64,000 nt of DNA from Ursus arctos (GCF_023065955.2 NW_026622974.1:26567718-26631717); one strand, 5' to 3'. Shown: positions 50,095 through 63,494, numbered from the stretch's first letter. Translations and numbers: made by a program. The notes: generated from the letters alone by a model not told the origin.

Positions 50095-50803
50095 GTAAAA
50101 CTAGTAGTATCCAACCAATAGTTTCCCTTATAAAAATGTATAGTGTGTATAGCAGGTAGGACTAGCAAGCACCAAGTTATGTTAGAGAAGTTATCATTCA
50201 CCTGATGGTCTTGCATCAGAATCTCTGTCCTCTTGATATTTTCACAAGATTTATAACTATGTTAAAATATTAATTAACTGGGATTTAATGGGTTTTTTTC
50301 CTAAAAAGAAAATGTAAATACTTGATATTAAAGTCACGTAATGATCTATTGCCAATAATCAAATTCACATAAATAAGCAAGATATATGAAGCTATTTTAT
50401 GGCTTGGATCTCATATAAGATTGCATTTAAAATATTAAGATACAGATTTATAGTCTTAAATACTATTTTAGGTTGATAATGACTATTGAGATTTATTAGT
50501 GAATGACGTAAGTTACACAATATGAGATTTCTTCTTGATCTGTCTTTAGTAAGAAAAGTAAATGATTTCAAATTCTTAGAAACTGAAATCCACACTTTCA
50601 AGTGGCAATAAGACATTTAATTTATATTTCAGTATTATTTTGTAAGGATGCACTAGGAGTTTATAAACTGCTAACTAGCATCTAATAATTTTAATTAAAA
50701 TATGCATAAAATTTGTTTAACCTCATGAAGCAATTTTAAATATATGGTTTATTTTAAATATGTATTTTTATTTATATATTATATAAGCATATATATTTAT
50801 TTA

Positions 50804-50825
50804 AATATATATATATATATATATA
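50804..50825. repeat. (AT)n microsatellite within an AT-rich block
   Basis: 22 bp of alternating A and T follow an 80-bp AT-only-like stretch of atatttat words, making a low-melting region. Confidence 0.9.
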
Positions 50826-51733
50826 AATACTCAAAAGTGGCAGCAGCCATTACAGAATAATCTGTGTTATAATTTGATGTCAAGAAGCCCTTTTGGAAGT
50901 AATGACCTTTTAGAAATTCAAAATTAAATAAAAACTATACAAATTCAATATTGTGACCTTGAAATGTGAATGTTAGAAAAACCTACTTATTTGTAAATAT
51001 TAGAGGTTGATCTTTACATAGCCAGATATTCAGAGACTAACACAAAACAATAGAGGTAGTCACAAAATATGACTTGTCACCAGACTCAAAAAGAGTTCTA
51101 TGTATTGGATGCATTTTACCACTTTACATCTTAGCTGCAGGAGGGTTTCCAACTGAGACAATGCCTACGGTCACTGATTCAGTGAGGCTGAGTATCCTAG
51201 GACTCTCAAACAGCACTCTACACAGTAAAATCATGTAAAACAAAACACAAAAAAAGCCAGTGAGCAGACTATCTTGATGTGCCATAGGGTTGCTGACTCC
51301 AGCTCCACAAGTCTTCTCTGTGGCTCATTCTTAATTATTATCACTTAGCTTGTCTGTCTTCTTTATGAATATCATCATCATTTTTGTTTTCTTTCACAAC
51401 AAACGCAGTAGCAATTAGAAGGCAGGATGATTTAAGTTTTCTTCCTCCACATTTGGATGCAGTTATTTAGAAAAGTTCTTTAAACTGGGAATGCTTCACT
51501 AAAGCTGGAAATCCCTTACTAATTGCTTAGCTTTTTGTGAAAGGGTAAGGTCAAATAGAACAGCAAGTCAACGTTAGGGCCAGTATAGGAAACAAGAAAG
51601 AGGTAAACAATCAGGGTAATCAGGGTACAACCGAAAGCCTTTCTGGATCATTCTGAAGTAGGAGTCTAATCATCAATCAGTTGATCAAAACAATTTACAA
51701 AATGAAGTGCCTTAGAAGTCTAAACAACCACTA

Positions 51734-51928
51734 GGGGCGCCTGAGTGTTGCAGTCAGTTAAGCCTTGTACTTTGGTTTCCGCTCAGGTCATGATCTCGGG
51801 GTCGTGAGATCAAGCCCCACATCAGGCTCCACACTCAGCACCGACTGTGCTTAAGATTCTCCCTCGCCCTCTGCCCCTCCTGCTCATGCTCTCTCTCTAA
51901 AATAAATAAATAAATCTTAAAAAAAAAA
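51734..51928 (+). mobile_element. SINEC (Can-SINE)
   Basis: The tRNA-Lys-like head ggggcgcctgagtgttgcag tcagttaagcc is followed by ggtcatgatctcggggtcgt gagatcaagccccacatcag gctcc, a CT-rich linker, aaataaataaataaatctta and poly-A. Target-site duplications agaagtctaaacaaccacta (51714-51733) and agaagtctaaacaagcacta (51929-51948) differ at one base. The copy is full length. Confidence 0.96.
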
Positions 51929-54900
51929 AGAAGTCTAAACAAGCACTAATACTTAATATTCATAATAAATTTAAAGTAGGTTTATCTCAGTTGGGAGATT
52001 CCATATTCTCTGACCCACAGAAATTTAAAACTGAAAAATACCTGAAATTAATCTTCTATTCCAGCTCTCATATTTACCAAATTTATGAAAACTGAGGCCT
52101 ACCCAGAATTAGTAAAGCCTTTCTGTGGTGTGATGAGCCCTAAAACTGCTTATGTGAAATTCAGGTACTGCTGTGTTCTGCTTCTTACATCATCGGAATG
52201 TACACATCATTCCAGTTTGCTTCAAAGGTTCTATGACTTAATTGGCAAGCGGTTAAATTATCATATTCTGTCTTTGCTCCCTCCTTTGCGCCTTTTTCTT
52301 TTTCTCCCTCATCCCATTTGACTATTAAAAAACCCATTACTTTCAAATATTACTGTTGCTCTTACTGTATAAATTGATACTACCATGTTACCTAAATAAA
52401 ATTATGATATATTGTGTCAATAAACGTGAGACCAAGGATATGGTATCTTTAAGAACTTTTAACAGGATAGGAAAAATATATAAGATAAAATAACAAATAA
52501 TTAGCTTATTTTTAATTTTATATGTCAAGTAAAGATAAATCCTCCACAGTTCTAATAGTCATATTGTGGCCTAATGCTTACAATACAATTTTTAAGAAGT
52601 TCCCATTTCATCAGGAAATCATTTAAGTAGTTCTCCATTGGAAGTAGCCACATTTCCAAGAGAAGGCATTTCAGATAAACGTCTCTTATATACTTGAGAA
52701 GTTCCTTCTCATTTTTTATCCTTTTTCTCCAACCGTTTTATAATTTACTTTACAAAATCATATAATCAAGAACTAGTATTGTCATAAATTTTATATTCAT
52801 TAGCTTTTGAACTTTATTCCTTTCTTGATTCTTTTTTAGTGTTTTAATCCATTTGTCACTTTGGATGAACACCTTTGTTGAAATTCTGCCAAATTAGAAA
52901 TTAGTTAACCATTCTCAAAATATTTAGAACCAAACACCAATAGAACTAGATTTTCTTGAGGGCAAAGAATTATCAGACAAATGGACTATAATTCTTAAGA
53001 TGTTTCAGACCTGACACCCTAACTCCCTCTTGAGTAGGGAATTTACACTAACTTTCCTTTTGAAAACACAAGAGACTACTTCAGGATCCCTGAAATGTGA
53101 TACCATGCTCTTTTTTCAATGATGTTACACAGTGTTGCATTCCTTGATGATGGGGCGAAATTCATAATTGGAGGGTGAGTTTGCATTTAGGCACTCACAT
53201 TTTAAAGAGTGTTTATGTTTCTGTAACCCAGGAACAGCCATCAAATTGATGTGATGGGTTTTGTAGGTAGCTGCTAAATGTTTATTATTATTTTTAAAAA
53301 TAGCTGCCCTATAATTAGAGTCTCCCCTCACATCAATGACTGACTTCCCTGCTGTATGATTAGTATAAATTCCTCCTAGTGGTATTATATTTCTCAAAAT
53401 ACAATTAATTTATTTCCATTAAAATGTTTAATTGTTAAATAAGAAATTTAACAAATTTTGCTTGATGAAAAGTCAAAGTGATTATTTAAACTCATAACAG
53501 ATTTTGAAAATAAGTAAATATAGTAGTAAAAAGTGAATACAAAAGTCTTTCATTTCCTTCAAATAACTAAATGCAAAGAAAACTGTGATCTTGTGTTAAA
53601 ATGAGGGATTGTTCTTTAGCCCAGCATAGAAAAATTTAATATGATATACAGTCTTTTAAAATCTCTTATTTGCTGAAATAGCAGAAGTCTATATACAAAA
53701 ATGTTGAGGAAGACATGGCTTATAGAGAAGGAAAATTTCTTTAGTTGGAGAAATAGTTTTGTGTATACTCACATATCCTTATGCTATAGACTACACTGTT
53801 TATTATTGGCATTTGCCAAATAAGGGGAACATTTGTTCTAGGTGTCAACATAGTGGCAGAAAATCTCCTACCTGGGTAAAATTTACTGGATTAGAACCCA
53901 ATTGTTTCATCCCCTCATGGACAAGCTATCATTTCAGTATGTTTGGGAACATCATAATAATGACATGATATATGTACTTAGCAAAATAATTTCTAAGACA
54001 AGTAATATAGGAGTTATATTTGTACCCCGCTAACAGTATTAAATTCAGATCCCCCTGTGTGAGGATAGCTGTGTAAAACTATGTTGAGTTTGTACCACAT
54101 CTACCCTGTAAATAAAAACAGTTCTGATTGAACCGAATCATGTCAGGATCATTCTACAAGATATAACAGAATTTGGTGTTAAAACATTATCACATTACTT
54201 TAAAATGCACGTTATGTTAAATCATATTAATGTTAATCATATACGAAGTTGTGTAGGTAGCTCAGTTCTGCACATGTATGAATTTTCTCTTGGATTATAA
54301 CTTAACACGTGGCTTTCGTAAACAACTTACGCAAATATGAAAAAAATTCTTTGGAAAGAGAGTTTCATTGATAGTCTATAATTTGGAGCTTTTTCATACC
54401 TGATGTGAAATTCTTTGCCCAATACATACACATGAGAGGTGAAGAATTAAAACTAGCATGTAAGTACCTCAGGCCTGAACTACTCTTATCTGAGGAATTA
54501 TGAAGTAAACATGATTCTCTTTTCTAGGATTTTTTAAAAAATATTGCTTTATACTTCTTTTTGTATATACAGATCCAGGGTTTTAGCATCATTTTACCTA
54601 GTGTACTTTAGCAAGACACTTATTTATACAAATTTTTATAAATTGTGTTTGGATTATTTTAGCTTCATTAAAACTCATCTGATATGGAGCATCAGAGGAC
54701 AGATGAGTTTTCCTACAAGTTTAATAAACATTTGGTATTTTCACATCTTAATGCATAAATGTAAAATTAAATTCCTTGTTAAGAAACCTAAATACGCAAT
54801 GTTTAGTCATATGCTCTTTTATTAATAAGTTATATAATCTTAACTTCTAGTACCAAAAATAAGAGAAGTCACTTAATATATTAGGTATTTTAAAATTATA

Positions 54901-55146
54901 TATAATTAAGTTTAAGTAATTATTTTATAACCTATTTATTATAATGAAAACACATATCTAAAATAATAATATATAAAGCTGCTTGCTGTGTCTCCCACTG
55001 CAATGAGTCAAGTAGAAGAGTATATTAACTGCTCTGACAACTTTGCATGTTTAGTCTTCTACCTAATGATTTCTAAAATCTTAGATAATGAATACCAAAG
55101 ACAAATTTAAAAATATAGTGTATATTTAAATTTTAAATAGGAATCC

Positions 55147-55165
55147 TTTTTTTTTTTTTTTTTTT
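55147..55165. repeat. T19 homopolymer tract
   Basis: Nineteen T residues lie 650 bp upstream of the exon at 55816. It could be the reversed poly-A of a minus-strand retrocopy, but the following sequence is not one I recognise and no target-site duplication was found. Confidence 0.8.
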
Positions 55166-55815
55166 ACATTTGACACTGAGCTGATAGTTTAAATCTGAAA
55201 ATGTCTAATTAAACTACGGTAGAAAGCTGGAGTCCAGTCTTCGCGTCCATTGCTTTACTCCTCTTTGGCACAGCCCCTCAACTTTAATACCAGCCCTTCT
55301 TTGTGAAGAGATACATTTTTTGAAGAAATTTGAAACACTATGATGTCTTAAAACAGGGAAAATGTGTAGGTAAATTGAATAGTTTCAGAAAGAATAAAAA
55401 ACACAGACAGATAGAAGCAGTCTATACCATGCATAGAGTACAGGTGAACAAAATGGGCAATAATGAAAACCCAGGCAAGAATAGAGAAACCGATACACTG
55501 GGGAAAAAAGGACATTTTGAAGTTTCAAGTATATGTCAGTAATTTTTCAATGAATTTTCCACCCCAGCATTTAAAGTTTTTGTTTCATTTATTATTCAGT
55601 CTTCATAAACCAGTTTTTACCACTCAAAGGATGTAGGATTTTTGTATTGGAAATCGTGTATTACGTTAGTGTTTGTATTATTTTAGATTCCACACCTACT
55701 TTTATGAAGGTACACGTTTTTTGGCGTGGGCTAAGTAGTCGTTAAGCTCACCATGTATGTCTCTTTTCCCACAACCTGATGATGGAGCTCACACTTTCTT
55801 GTTTTTAATCTTTAG

Positions 55816-55982
55816 TATAACATACATAAAGATCAGTACAGAAGCTGTGATAACGTCTCTGCCAAATCATCAGATAGTGATGTCAGTGATGTGTCCGCCA
55901 TTTCCCGAACCAGCAGTGCCTCACGCCTCAGCAGCACAAGCTTTATGTCAGAGCAGTCTGAGCACCCCAGGGGTAGAATCAG
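55816..55982 (+). CDS. RIMS1: RIMS1 coding exon, 167 nt, Ser-rich
   Basis: After acceptor aatctttag the exon reads YNIHKDQYRSCDNVSAKSSD, SDVSDVSAISRTSSASRLSS, TSFMSEQSEHPRGRI and ends in AG before a strong donor gtgagt. It matches RIM1 upstream of C2B. It is very Ser-rich and acidic-Ser (SSDSDVSDVS), a pattern typical of casein-kinase-type sites, by motif only. The His in SEHPRGR replaces an Arg I recall in human (a CpG-type change). The phase is 0 to 2. The last three exons together are 393 nt, so the block as a whole preserves frame. Confidence 0.98.
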
Positions 55983-56289
55983 GTGAGTTGGCAATACTGT
56001 TTATATAAACTGGGTCCGTATCCATGGTGTAAAAATGCAACTAGCTTTCTTAATGTTCTTGCTGAAATACAGTTTAGGTAAAGCGGCAGACATATTTCCC
56101 TAACATCACTGGGCCGGGAGTGGGTTGAGCATTTGTTTGCTGTTGTGTAATATCGCGTATAGACCATTCGGTACTATGTAGCTTATAACTGTAGTCATAA
56201 TTTTAGAGATTGCTCAGAGTCACATTTACAGGAGTTTCTTCTAATGCGATTAAATCCACAGAGCATCATTTAGTCCATTGTTAAAAATG

Positions 56290-56478
56290 CTTTCCTGTAA
56301 AGGGCCAGATAGTAAATATCTCGGGCTATATTGCACAGTCTCTGTTGCATTTACTTTATGATGTCACTGTTGTGTGAAAACTATGCAAACAAGTGAGCAT
56401 GGCTATATTCCAATAAAATTTTATTCGTAAAAACAGGAAGTAGGGCTCCATTTTGCCCATGGGCTGTAATTCGCTGAT
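56290..56478. mobile_element. hAT-type non-autonomous DNA transposon
   Basis: tttcctgtaaagggccagat agtaaatatctcgggctat, atggctatattccaataaaa ttttattcgtaaaaacagga and ggctccattttgcccatggg ctgtaattcgctgatctc follow the well-known mammalian hAT element whose ends read like ggtcggcaaactatggcccg on the other strand. I am not certain of the family name. Confidence 0.85.
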
Positions 56479-58617
56479 CTCTTCTTTACTCCCATAGCAG
56501 CTGGCCTGCTTTCAGAGTAGGACTGAGCAGATGTGATACAAAATACACATCCCCAGTTTACATTCCATGAGTTATAAGAAATTTGCATGGAGTTTGTTTC
56601 CATCACCAGTTGTCCTCTTGTCTTTTTACAATGCAAATACCCTGCTGAAAGGGAAAAGGCCACAGGAATCCAAGTGCCATCTTACCTAAAGCAGACTCAA
56701 TATGGACAAGGCATATTTTATATTTGTTCTTAACTAGTTCCCAGAAAGATCAGAAATAGAAGTTTCATTGAAGGAATTTGGAGCTTGATGAGAAGCCCAG
56801 GAAATATAAATGTTCAGAATAGGAGTAATTACCTTTCTGATACTCTGAAAATCTATTATCGTACATTCTGATGATGTACAATAAAATATCTTTGAGCATT
56901 CCTTCTTCCTGGATTTACCTGTTGAAACAAATTGAGAGTAATCATCTTACTGTTAGTTAACAGTGTCATATTCTGATACTCTACATGAGTAATTCAACTG
57001 ATAATGATGTTTAATAGAACATGCTTATCTCTATTTCTGATGTTCTTAGCATCTGGTCCTAATGGAATATGACGTTCGCTAAAATTTAAGATCCAATTAG
57101 AAGAGCTGAAGGACATAATCACATTGAGCTGCCTAAGATCAAGGGGTAAAAATCATTCTAATAGATTCCTTTTTATTGAAATATTAATAAGATACTATGT
57201 TTCAAAACCTAATCAATTTAGCAAGAGTATTAATAAATAGGACTTAAACAAGGACTTTTTCACTTTTAATCACTAAAAACAACTTACTAAACAATTATAA
57301 AACCATAAATCTTGAGGTAATTTTTATTTATATTCACAGTAGAGCCAAATACCTTGAGTCCCTTGCTATAAAATATTACTGGTGAATAGAATTCATATTA
57401 CTAGCCAACTGCAGGAATAATTTGTGGATCCATTTTCATTCTCCTGAAATTTTAAGAATAGTATTCTTCAAAACTTGATCTTTAGGAAAAAATTGGCTAT
57501 GTGATTTTTGAGGAAGAAAGCAAAGAACAGAAGCTTTCGGCAGTGCGACAAGGGACTATGATTTCATACAAAGGGGTTCAGAAGAAACTACAGGGTACTG
57601 TAGTTGGAGCCAGTGTTACTTTGTGGGAAAATGCCAGTTTAACAAATCAACACTAATTATACCATATCATGACAAGAAGCAAATGTTGGAGGATTCTTTG
57701 TCTCCTCGATTCATGACTTTTCTTATTTATTGAAGGTGGTGGGGATAGGGGTGGACCTAAAAAGGGTACAAATAAATTTCCTAGTGGCAGATCAGTTCTT
57801 TCTAGACATTTCTGTTTTCAGCTTCTCTTTCGCTTCTCTGCAGTTTAGAACACATAGAAGCTGAGAGGTGGTTTTGTTTTTGTTTTTATGTAAGTGAATT
57901 AGGTAAATTTAGGCACTAAAGCTAATGGCTAAACAAACTTCCCTTAAGCTAACGTGAAGAACTACTTTTCTTGTGGTCCCATACTTTCGACCAGTGATTC
58001 TCTGTATGTGGTACACATGTGGTTTCTTAGAATACCTAGGAGGAGGAGAGAGGAAAAATGAGATATGGGATATGGGTAACTCTTCCTTCTGACATTCATT
58101 CAGTCTAGTTATCTTTTCATATACATTCTTTTCCCTGAATATATCCTCATAGGCACACAAGCACACCTGTACACACACATACACGCACACAGGGTTATTC
58201 TGCCTCCATCACCAACCATGTGGTAAAAACCTGAGAGTAGGTTGTGGAATGAAAAAAAAAGAACAAAATGACATCAATATAAAGATGCTGTGTCTCACTG
58301 ATTAGAACAATGGTTCAGGCTCTTCAGCCTTTAAATATTCCCTGTTCTCATAACACTGTGAAGAATGATTGTTCTCAATATAATGCTGCTTCTCATTTTT
58401 TTTTAACTAACATCTGCATAGGTTTTAAAATTCTATTTATTCAGGTTCATGGATAAAAGATGAACAAGTCTAATTAATTATGATGATAGAATATATTTGT
58501 ATGTCATAATAAGAAGCAGCAAACTTTTGAATTCCTATCGTGTAAGGACGTCATTTTCCAACACTACCTTAAAGTATAATACCTGGGTTACACACTTAAG
58601 GAGATTATACGTATGTA

Positions 58618-58623
<6 letters not shown>

Positions 58624-58658
<35 letters not shown>
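58624..58658. repeat. (TG)n microsatellite, about 17 units
   Basis: 35 bp of uninterrupted TG are preceded by a short gtatgtatgtata run and followed by atgtgtat. Confidence 0.97.
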
Positions 58659-58666
<8 letters not shown>

Positions 58667-59760
58667 TTGCTCAAATTTTCTTATGACAAAAGAATGTTTT
58701 ATTATACGTTGCATTGGATGAATTTTATACTGAAAGTCAACAAAAGAATTTAGAAGACCTTATAGCATTTCCAAAGACAGTGTTCAGTATCCTAAAAGTC
58801 AACCAAATACCTAGTATTCTTACAAAGGACTATAGGAAGAAATTATATGACATAATCTTACCCACATTATGCAAAATCATAGTATATAGGTACTTAAAAT
58901 ACCACGTACAGTTTTGATTTCCTCTATCCAAGTATATCATAAACCAAGAAAATGTTGAGATAAGCACATCTGAAAAGAGCAGTGGGCTGCACAACCTTCC
59001 GTATAATTTCTAGTTTTCCAAACACTGCTTACTACATTTTCCTATTAATGATTTGCAGTACACATTATTGTTTTTAAGGTCTTGGGAAGTTCTCTCTTGA
59101 AACAACTTGTTTATCTTTGCTTATTCCAATAAGTACTAAACTTATTTCATTGCACAATGCTTTTTTTTTCATAAGAACATTTATTAATATATTGAAGAGT
59201 TCTTGCAAGTAATTTGGGGAAATCTTTTTCAGATAATTAACATCTTTCTGCCTTAAAGATAAAAGGCTATATAGTTGCTTCAAAGCCTGTTTGAGGACAG
59301 ATAGAATTACATACTAACAGGATTTTACAGGTTAAGAAATATAAATATGTTTTGATGAACAATTTCTAAAATACCATTTTCAAAGAGTATTAGGGATTCA
59401 TGGGCCATCACTTGAATCTTTTGTGTTTGAGGTGATTATGCACCAAATACCTTACCCACTCAAGTATGCCACTAGCTAAACCACATGGTCCTGTGTGAGT
59501 TGAGAAAGGGTATCTCTTCCTCCAGATGCATTCTGAATAGTTCATTCAAAATAGTCCAAAACATATCTCATGTTTTCAAAGTTTACATATGCAGGGGAAC
59601 CATAGTAGGAAAATAATAGACTATGATATTTGTATTTAGGGTAAATAACCTTGTGTAGATATAATGAATTAAAAGTTATTTTTTAAATTGTCATGAATTA
59701 AAATAATTTAAAACTTAAATAATTGTTAGGGTGATTCTTACAATACAAAATCAACACTTA

Positions 59761-59955
59761 GGGGCGCCTGGGTGGCACAGCGGTTAAGCGTCTGCCTTCG
59801 GCTCAGGGCGTGATCCCGGCGTTATGGGATCGAGCCCCACATCAGGCTCCTCCGCTATGAGCCTGCTCCTTCCTCTCCCACTCCCCCTGCTTGTGTTCCC
59901 TCTCTCGCTGGCTGTCTCTATCTCTGTCGAATAAATAAATAAAATCTTTAAAAAA
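59761..59955 (+). mobile_element. SINEC (Can-SINE), young full-length copy
   Basis: It begins ggggcgcctgggtggcacag cggttaagcgtctgccttcg, continues ggctcagggcgtgatcccgg cgttatgggatcgagcc, and ends aataaataaataaaatcttt plus poly-A. The target-site duplications are perfect: aaaatcaacactta at 59747-59760 and 59956-59969. The tRNA head includes intact A- and B-box-like regions. The intact sequence implies recent insertion in an arctoid carnivore lineage. Confidence 0.97.
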
Positions 59956-61193
59956 AAAATCAACACTTAATACTTCAAAATAACAAGCATCATTAAAATA
60001 GAGGTTCTTAGTTTTTCAGATTTTTCTGCATGTGCCTTACAATTCTAATTTAGTATTTGCTTAAATATTCCTCAAAGAATGTTTTCTCATCCAACTACAA
60101 AATATACATAGTATATCAGTAGAGGGCAGCACAAGTGACAAAAAATGCATAGACTAGAAGTCAGAAAGAATATGTTGAGTTTCTGAGTTCTCTGTGCTTA
60201 CTTTTACATCTAAAGAAGATGTTCATCCCAGAAAGGAGATGAATTTTCTTGATCTAACATTGAATGTTTTTTTTATCTTTATCATATATTGATTTTTTTC
60301 CAGGCAGACAAATTTCAGATGTTTTATACAAAACTAAGCTTTAGAAGCAAATGCAAGCGTAATCCTGTAGCTGTTCTCAGATGTTACACAATTTTAGAAG
60401 CTTTGTCAAAACCAACTGTTTAACAACAGCATTCACATTTGTAACATATGTTCTCCTGGATCTATAAGGTTGGCTTTCTAGAGATAGATGGATTTTAATA
60501 AACAAAATTGAAAAGCAAATTTGATGCAAATAGTTTTGGGGCTTTTTATCATCTCCTTTTTAAATAATATTTTCAAAAGCAAAATTATCTTTGTTTTCTT
60601 CATTCGTAGTTTGAAAGACATGAAAGTTGTTTTTAAGGTGGTAAGAGACTTTATTCATGCATTCATTCATTCATTTCTTCAAACCCATATGAGAACCTGT
60701 TATGACATGAGGGTTTTTTTAAGAAACATTATCTTCTATATACAAATAGTAATCTTAAAACCATAAATTTACTGAAATTTGGCATTTGGTGACAGTAGGC
60801 AAAATAATTAGTAAGCATACACTGAGAGAAATATGTTTAATTTTATATATTTATTTATGAATTTATATTTATGTAGAGGTTTTAAAACATTACAGATATT
60901 ATTTCATATTTTAAATTGTGGTAGAAAATAAATGCATAAGTTAATATCTTCCAGAAAATCAATTTGATACTGCAATTAAATTTGGAAAATGTTGCAGAAA
61001 ATTTCAAATGTATCTTATTTCACAATAGTTCTTCAATTCAGCAAGGAAATACAGGATAACATTTAAAAACAATCCTTGGATTTTTTTTTTTTTGTAACGG
61101 CATTTGAGAATTACTTAACTACAAAAATCACTTGCTACATTTATAGCTCAGAACAATAAATTAGTCTTTCATTTTATGCGCTTACTAATTATT

Positions 61194-61353
61194 TTTTAAA
61201 GATTTTATTTATTTTAGAGAGAGGGAGGGAGCATGAGTGGGGAGAGCAGGAGCAGAGGGAGAGGGAGAGAGCATCCCAAGCAGACTCAGCTCTGAGCACC
61301 AGGGCCTGACACGGGGCTTGATCCCAGGACCTACTGTACTACCCAGGCACCTC
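61194..61353 (-). mobile_element. SINEC (Can-SINE), reversed, with an internal deletion in the head
   Basis: It starts at the tail end (ttttaaagattttatttatt ttagagagagggagggagc), runs through gcagactcagctctgagcac and cacggggcttgatcccagga cc, then jumps to ctacccaggcacctc. About 45 bp of the tRNA-like head seem missing relative to other copies. Target-site duplications cttactaattatt at 61181-61193 and 61359-61371 are intact, so the loss happened after insertion or in the source copy. Confidence 0.88.
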
Positions 61354-63494
61354 TTATACTTACTAATTATTAAGCCTACTGACACTGAATATATTATGAG
61401 TGATCAGGAGGGAATTTTTCTTAGAGTTATCCACTTAATTTTGCATGCTTGCCTGTTGTACTATGGAAAAACAGTCTGTTGAGATCTACAAAAGTACTGA
61501 AGAGAGAGGAAAATAACATGGAACTTTGATGATGGGGAGAGAATGAACTGGAACACAGTGAAAGTTACTGAATATTGAATATTTGAGAAAGAAAAGATAT
61601 TTTAGTGATCATCTCGTGGCTTCTTTGACAGCATCATCTTAGTTTTAATAACCCAAGGTTGATGAGTCATCACTACTCTTATTTCCTGTAACCAAATTAA
61701 AGCTATAAAAAGAGGGGAAGAATGTGCCATGTGCCCTTCAAAAGAGGGTACAGTAAAATTACCATACCATACTTATTAATATACCATTCGACTGAATGTG
61801 CCCAATATTTAAATTATTATACCATGCCATACTCATAACATAAAATACTGCTTGACCTATGAATATAAGTGGCACAATAGTCTTGATAACGGCAAAGCTA
61901 CAGAGCTCTTAGGACAGGTGAGTAGGTTTTCGTGGTGAGGTTATTCCTTGCAAACCATTAAGACTGCAGTTTGAAGTAAAGCAGTACTGGTCTTGTTTGA
62001 AAGAGCTCCAGCCTGCTTTGTTTTTACCTTTCTACTCTGCGAGTTCATTATAGATTCACTATGATGTATTTAGTTAAATTCTGGGAATGTCAGTAGAATA
62101 TTAGATAAATGCTTGCCGTACAATACACAATGAAAATGGTCAGTTACAATAAGTTTGTGAAAGTTAATAGCAACCTGGAATATCTTATAGAGATGGGTTT
62201 ATTTGTGGAACTGACTGTAATTAGATCTTAGTGGGGACTCATGTGGGGAAAAGTAGCTATACACTGTTCATGGAGTTTTAAAAATACGTTGTACATGTTG
62301 TTATTTATAGAAATCTACTTCCCTGTAGTTGTATTTCTTCTGTTAGAAGTGAATTATAGGTTCTTTTTAAATTTAAAATATCTTACAGAGCATGTTCAAT
62401 GGAGAGCATAGATAATTATAATTAGAGAATTTAATTAGAAAAATAAGTCAGTGTGTCTTTGGAAGAGAGTGTGAAAAATTTATTCAAGTCTATTTATGAT
62501 TGTGTATAAGTTTTTTCCCAATAATTTTCTAATTTAATTTAACCTAAAAAGTTACACATTTAATATTCTGTCATTAAGTAAAATAAGAATATAATTCTCC
62601 CTGCTTAATTCTTATTTTCCCCACAATATATAAGAAATAACTTATATGCTGCTGACAGCACATCTTTAGTATAACGTATTATTAAAGATGTATGAAGTTC
62701 AGACATCTTTTAAGTGCAAGGAAAATACCATAAGTGATCAGTCCTAACGTGGATTGACAATATTAAAGCAACTTTCAAATGCAACCATTGTATTCCCTGG
62801 GAAAACTTTTCAAAGAGAAAAAAATCTGTCCCCAAAATTCAAATTCCTCATCACTGTATAGGATCTGTTTGTAGTTGTGATGTTTGCCATTGACCAGAGG
62901 TGAGGAGCAGTGTATTTCATGTGGGGTTATGACCAATGTCCAGCAGAACCACTTTTGGATTTATGCCAGGTATGGGGAATGTTTTGCTTCTCTAAGAGCT
63001 CAGGCTTAGGTATAAGAAACCCCCTGTTGCTAAGATGTTGACTAACTTTGCTTCAATGCTATGTAATTTTCAGAGCACACGAGGACTTCCTCAAATTGTT
63101 ACTATATTTTTATGCCAAAAAATGTATAATGGAAAATTTCTAACAGAGTCTTAGGTTTCTGTTTAACACACTGTGTTCACATGTTCATATTTGCACATTA
63201 GAGAACCAAGTGGGGATTATAAACCTAGCTGTATTATGTTGACTGGCAGCTAATCGTTTTATTGGCCACCAGGCATGAATTCTGGTTATCAGCCTTAAAT
63301 ACCCTCTCTTTGGGTAAATATTCAAATTTCTGTGGCAATTACACCATTATTTGGAATGGATACAGTATCCTTTTACTTTGAACCAGTGCTCTCCAAACTA
63401 CACCTATTTCATGTGTCACTTACATAATTTTGCTGTAACTATGCAACATGTTTATTATATTTTTAGTGTATTAAAAATATTGATTTATTAAGTA

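Larger units (their letters stand above)
50095..55815 (+). other. RIMS1: RIMS1 intron, 5,721 bp
   Basis: This GT...AG intron contains an AT-rich block with an (AT)n run (50804-50825), a SINEC (51734) and a T19 tract (55147). No further exon was seen. Confidence 0.85.
3455..55982 (+). other. RIMS1: RIMS1 gene, internal part (12 coding exons of the linker between C2A and C2B)
   Basis: RIM1 is a multidomain presynaptic scaffold. It links Rab3 on vesicles, Munc13, RIM-binding protein and voltage-gated calcium channels at the active zone. The exons seen here join in one continuous frame with canonical AG/GT borders at each junction. Together they give an Arg/Ser/Pro-rich, probably disordered linker of about 449 residues with no catalytic domain. 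The paralogue RIMS2 has a clearly different linker as I recall it, so RIMS1 is favoured. Neither the start codon nor the stop codon is in the window. Introns range from 323 bp to about 15 kb. Gene identity comes from recalled family sequence, not a database search. Confidence 0.95.

Noticed and set aside
3455..55982. Assignment to the paralogue RIMS2
   Set aside because: The RIMS2 linker, as I recall it, has different sequence after TLNVPEQ and lacks the RRSRSPTRHHDASRSP and ERERGRWSPSLDRRRPPSPR segments present here.
58150..58200. Second microsatellite-like AC run near 58160-58192
   Set aside because: Interrupted and short (cacac, cacacat, cgcacaca words), so not listed as a feature.
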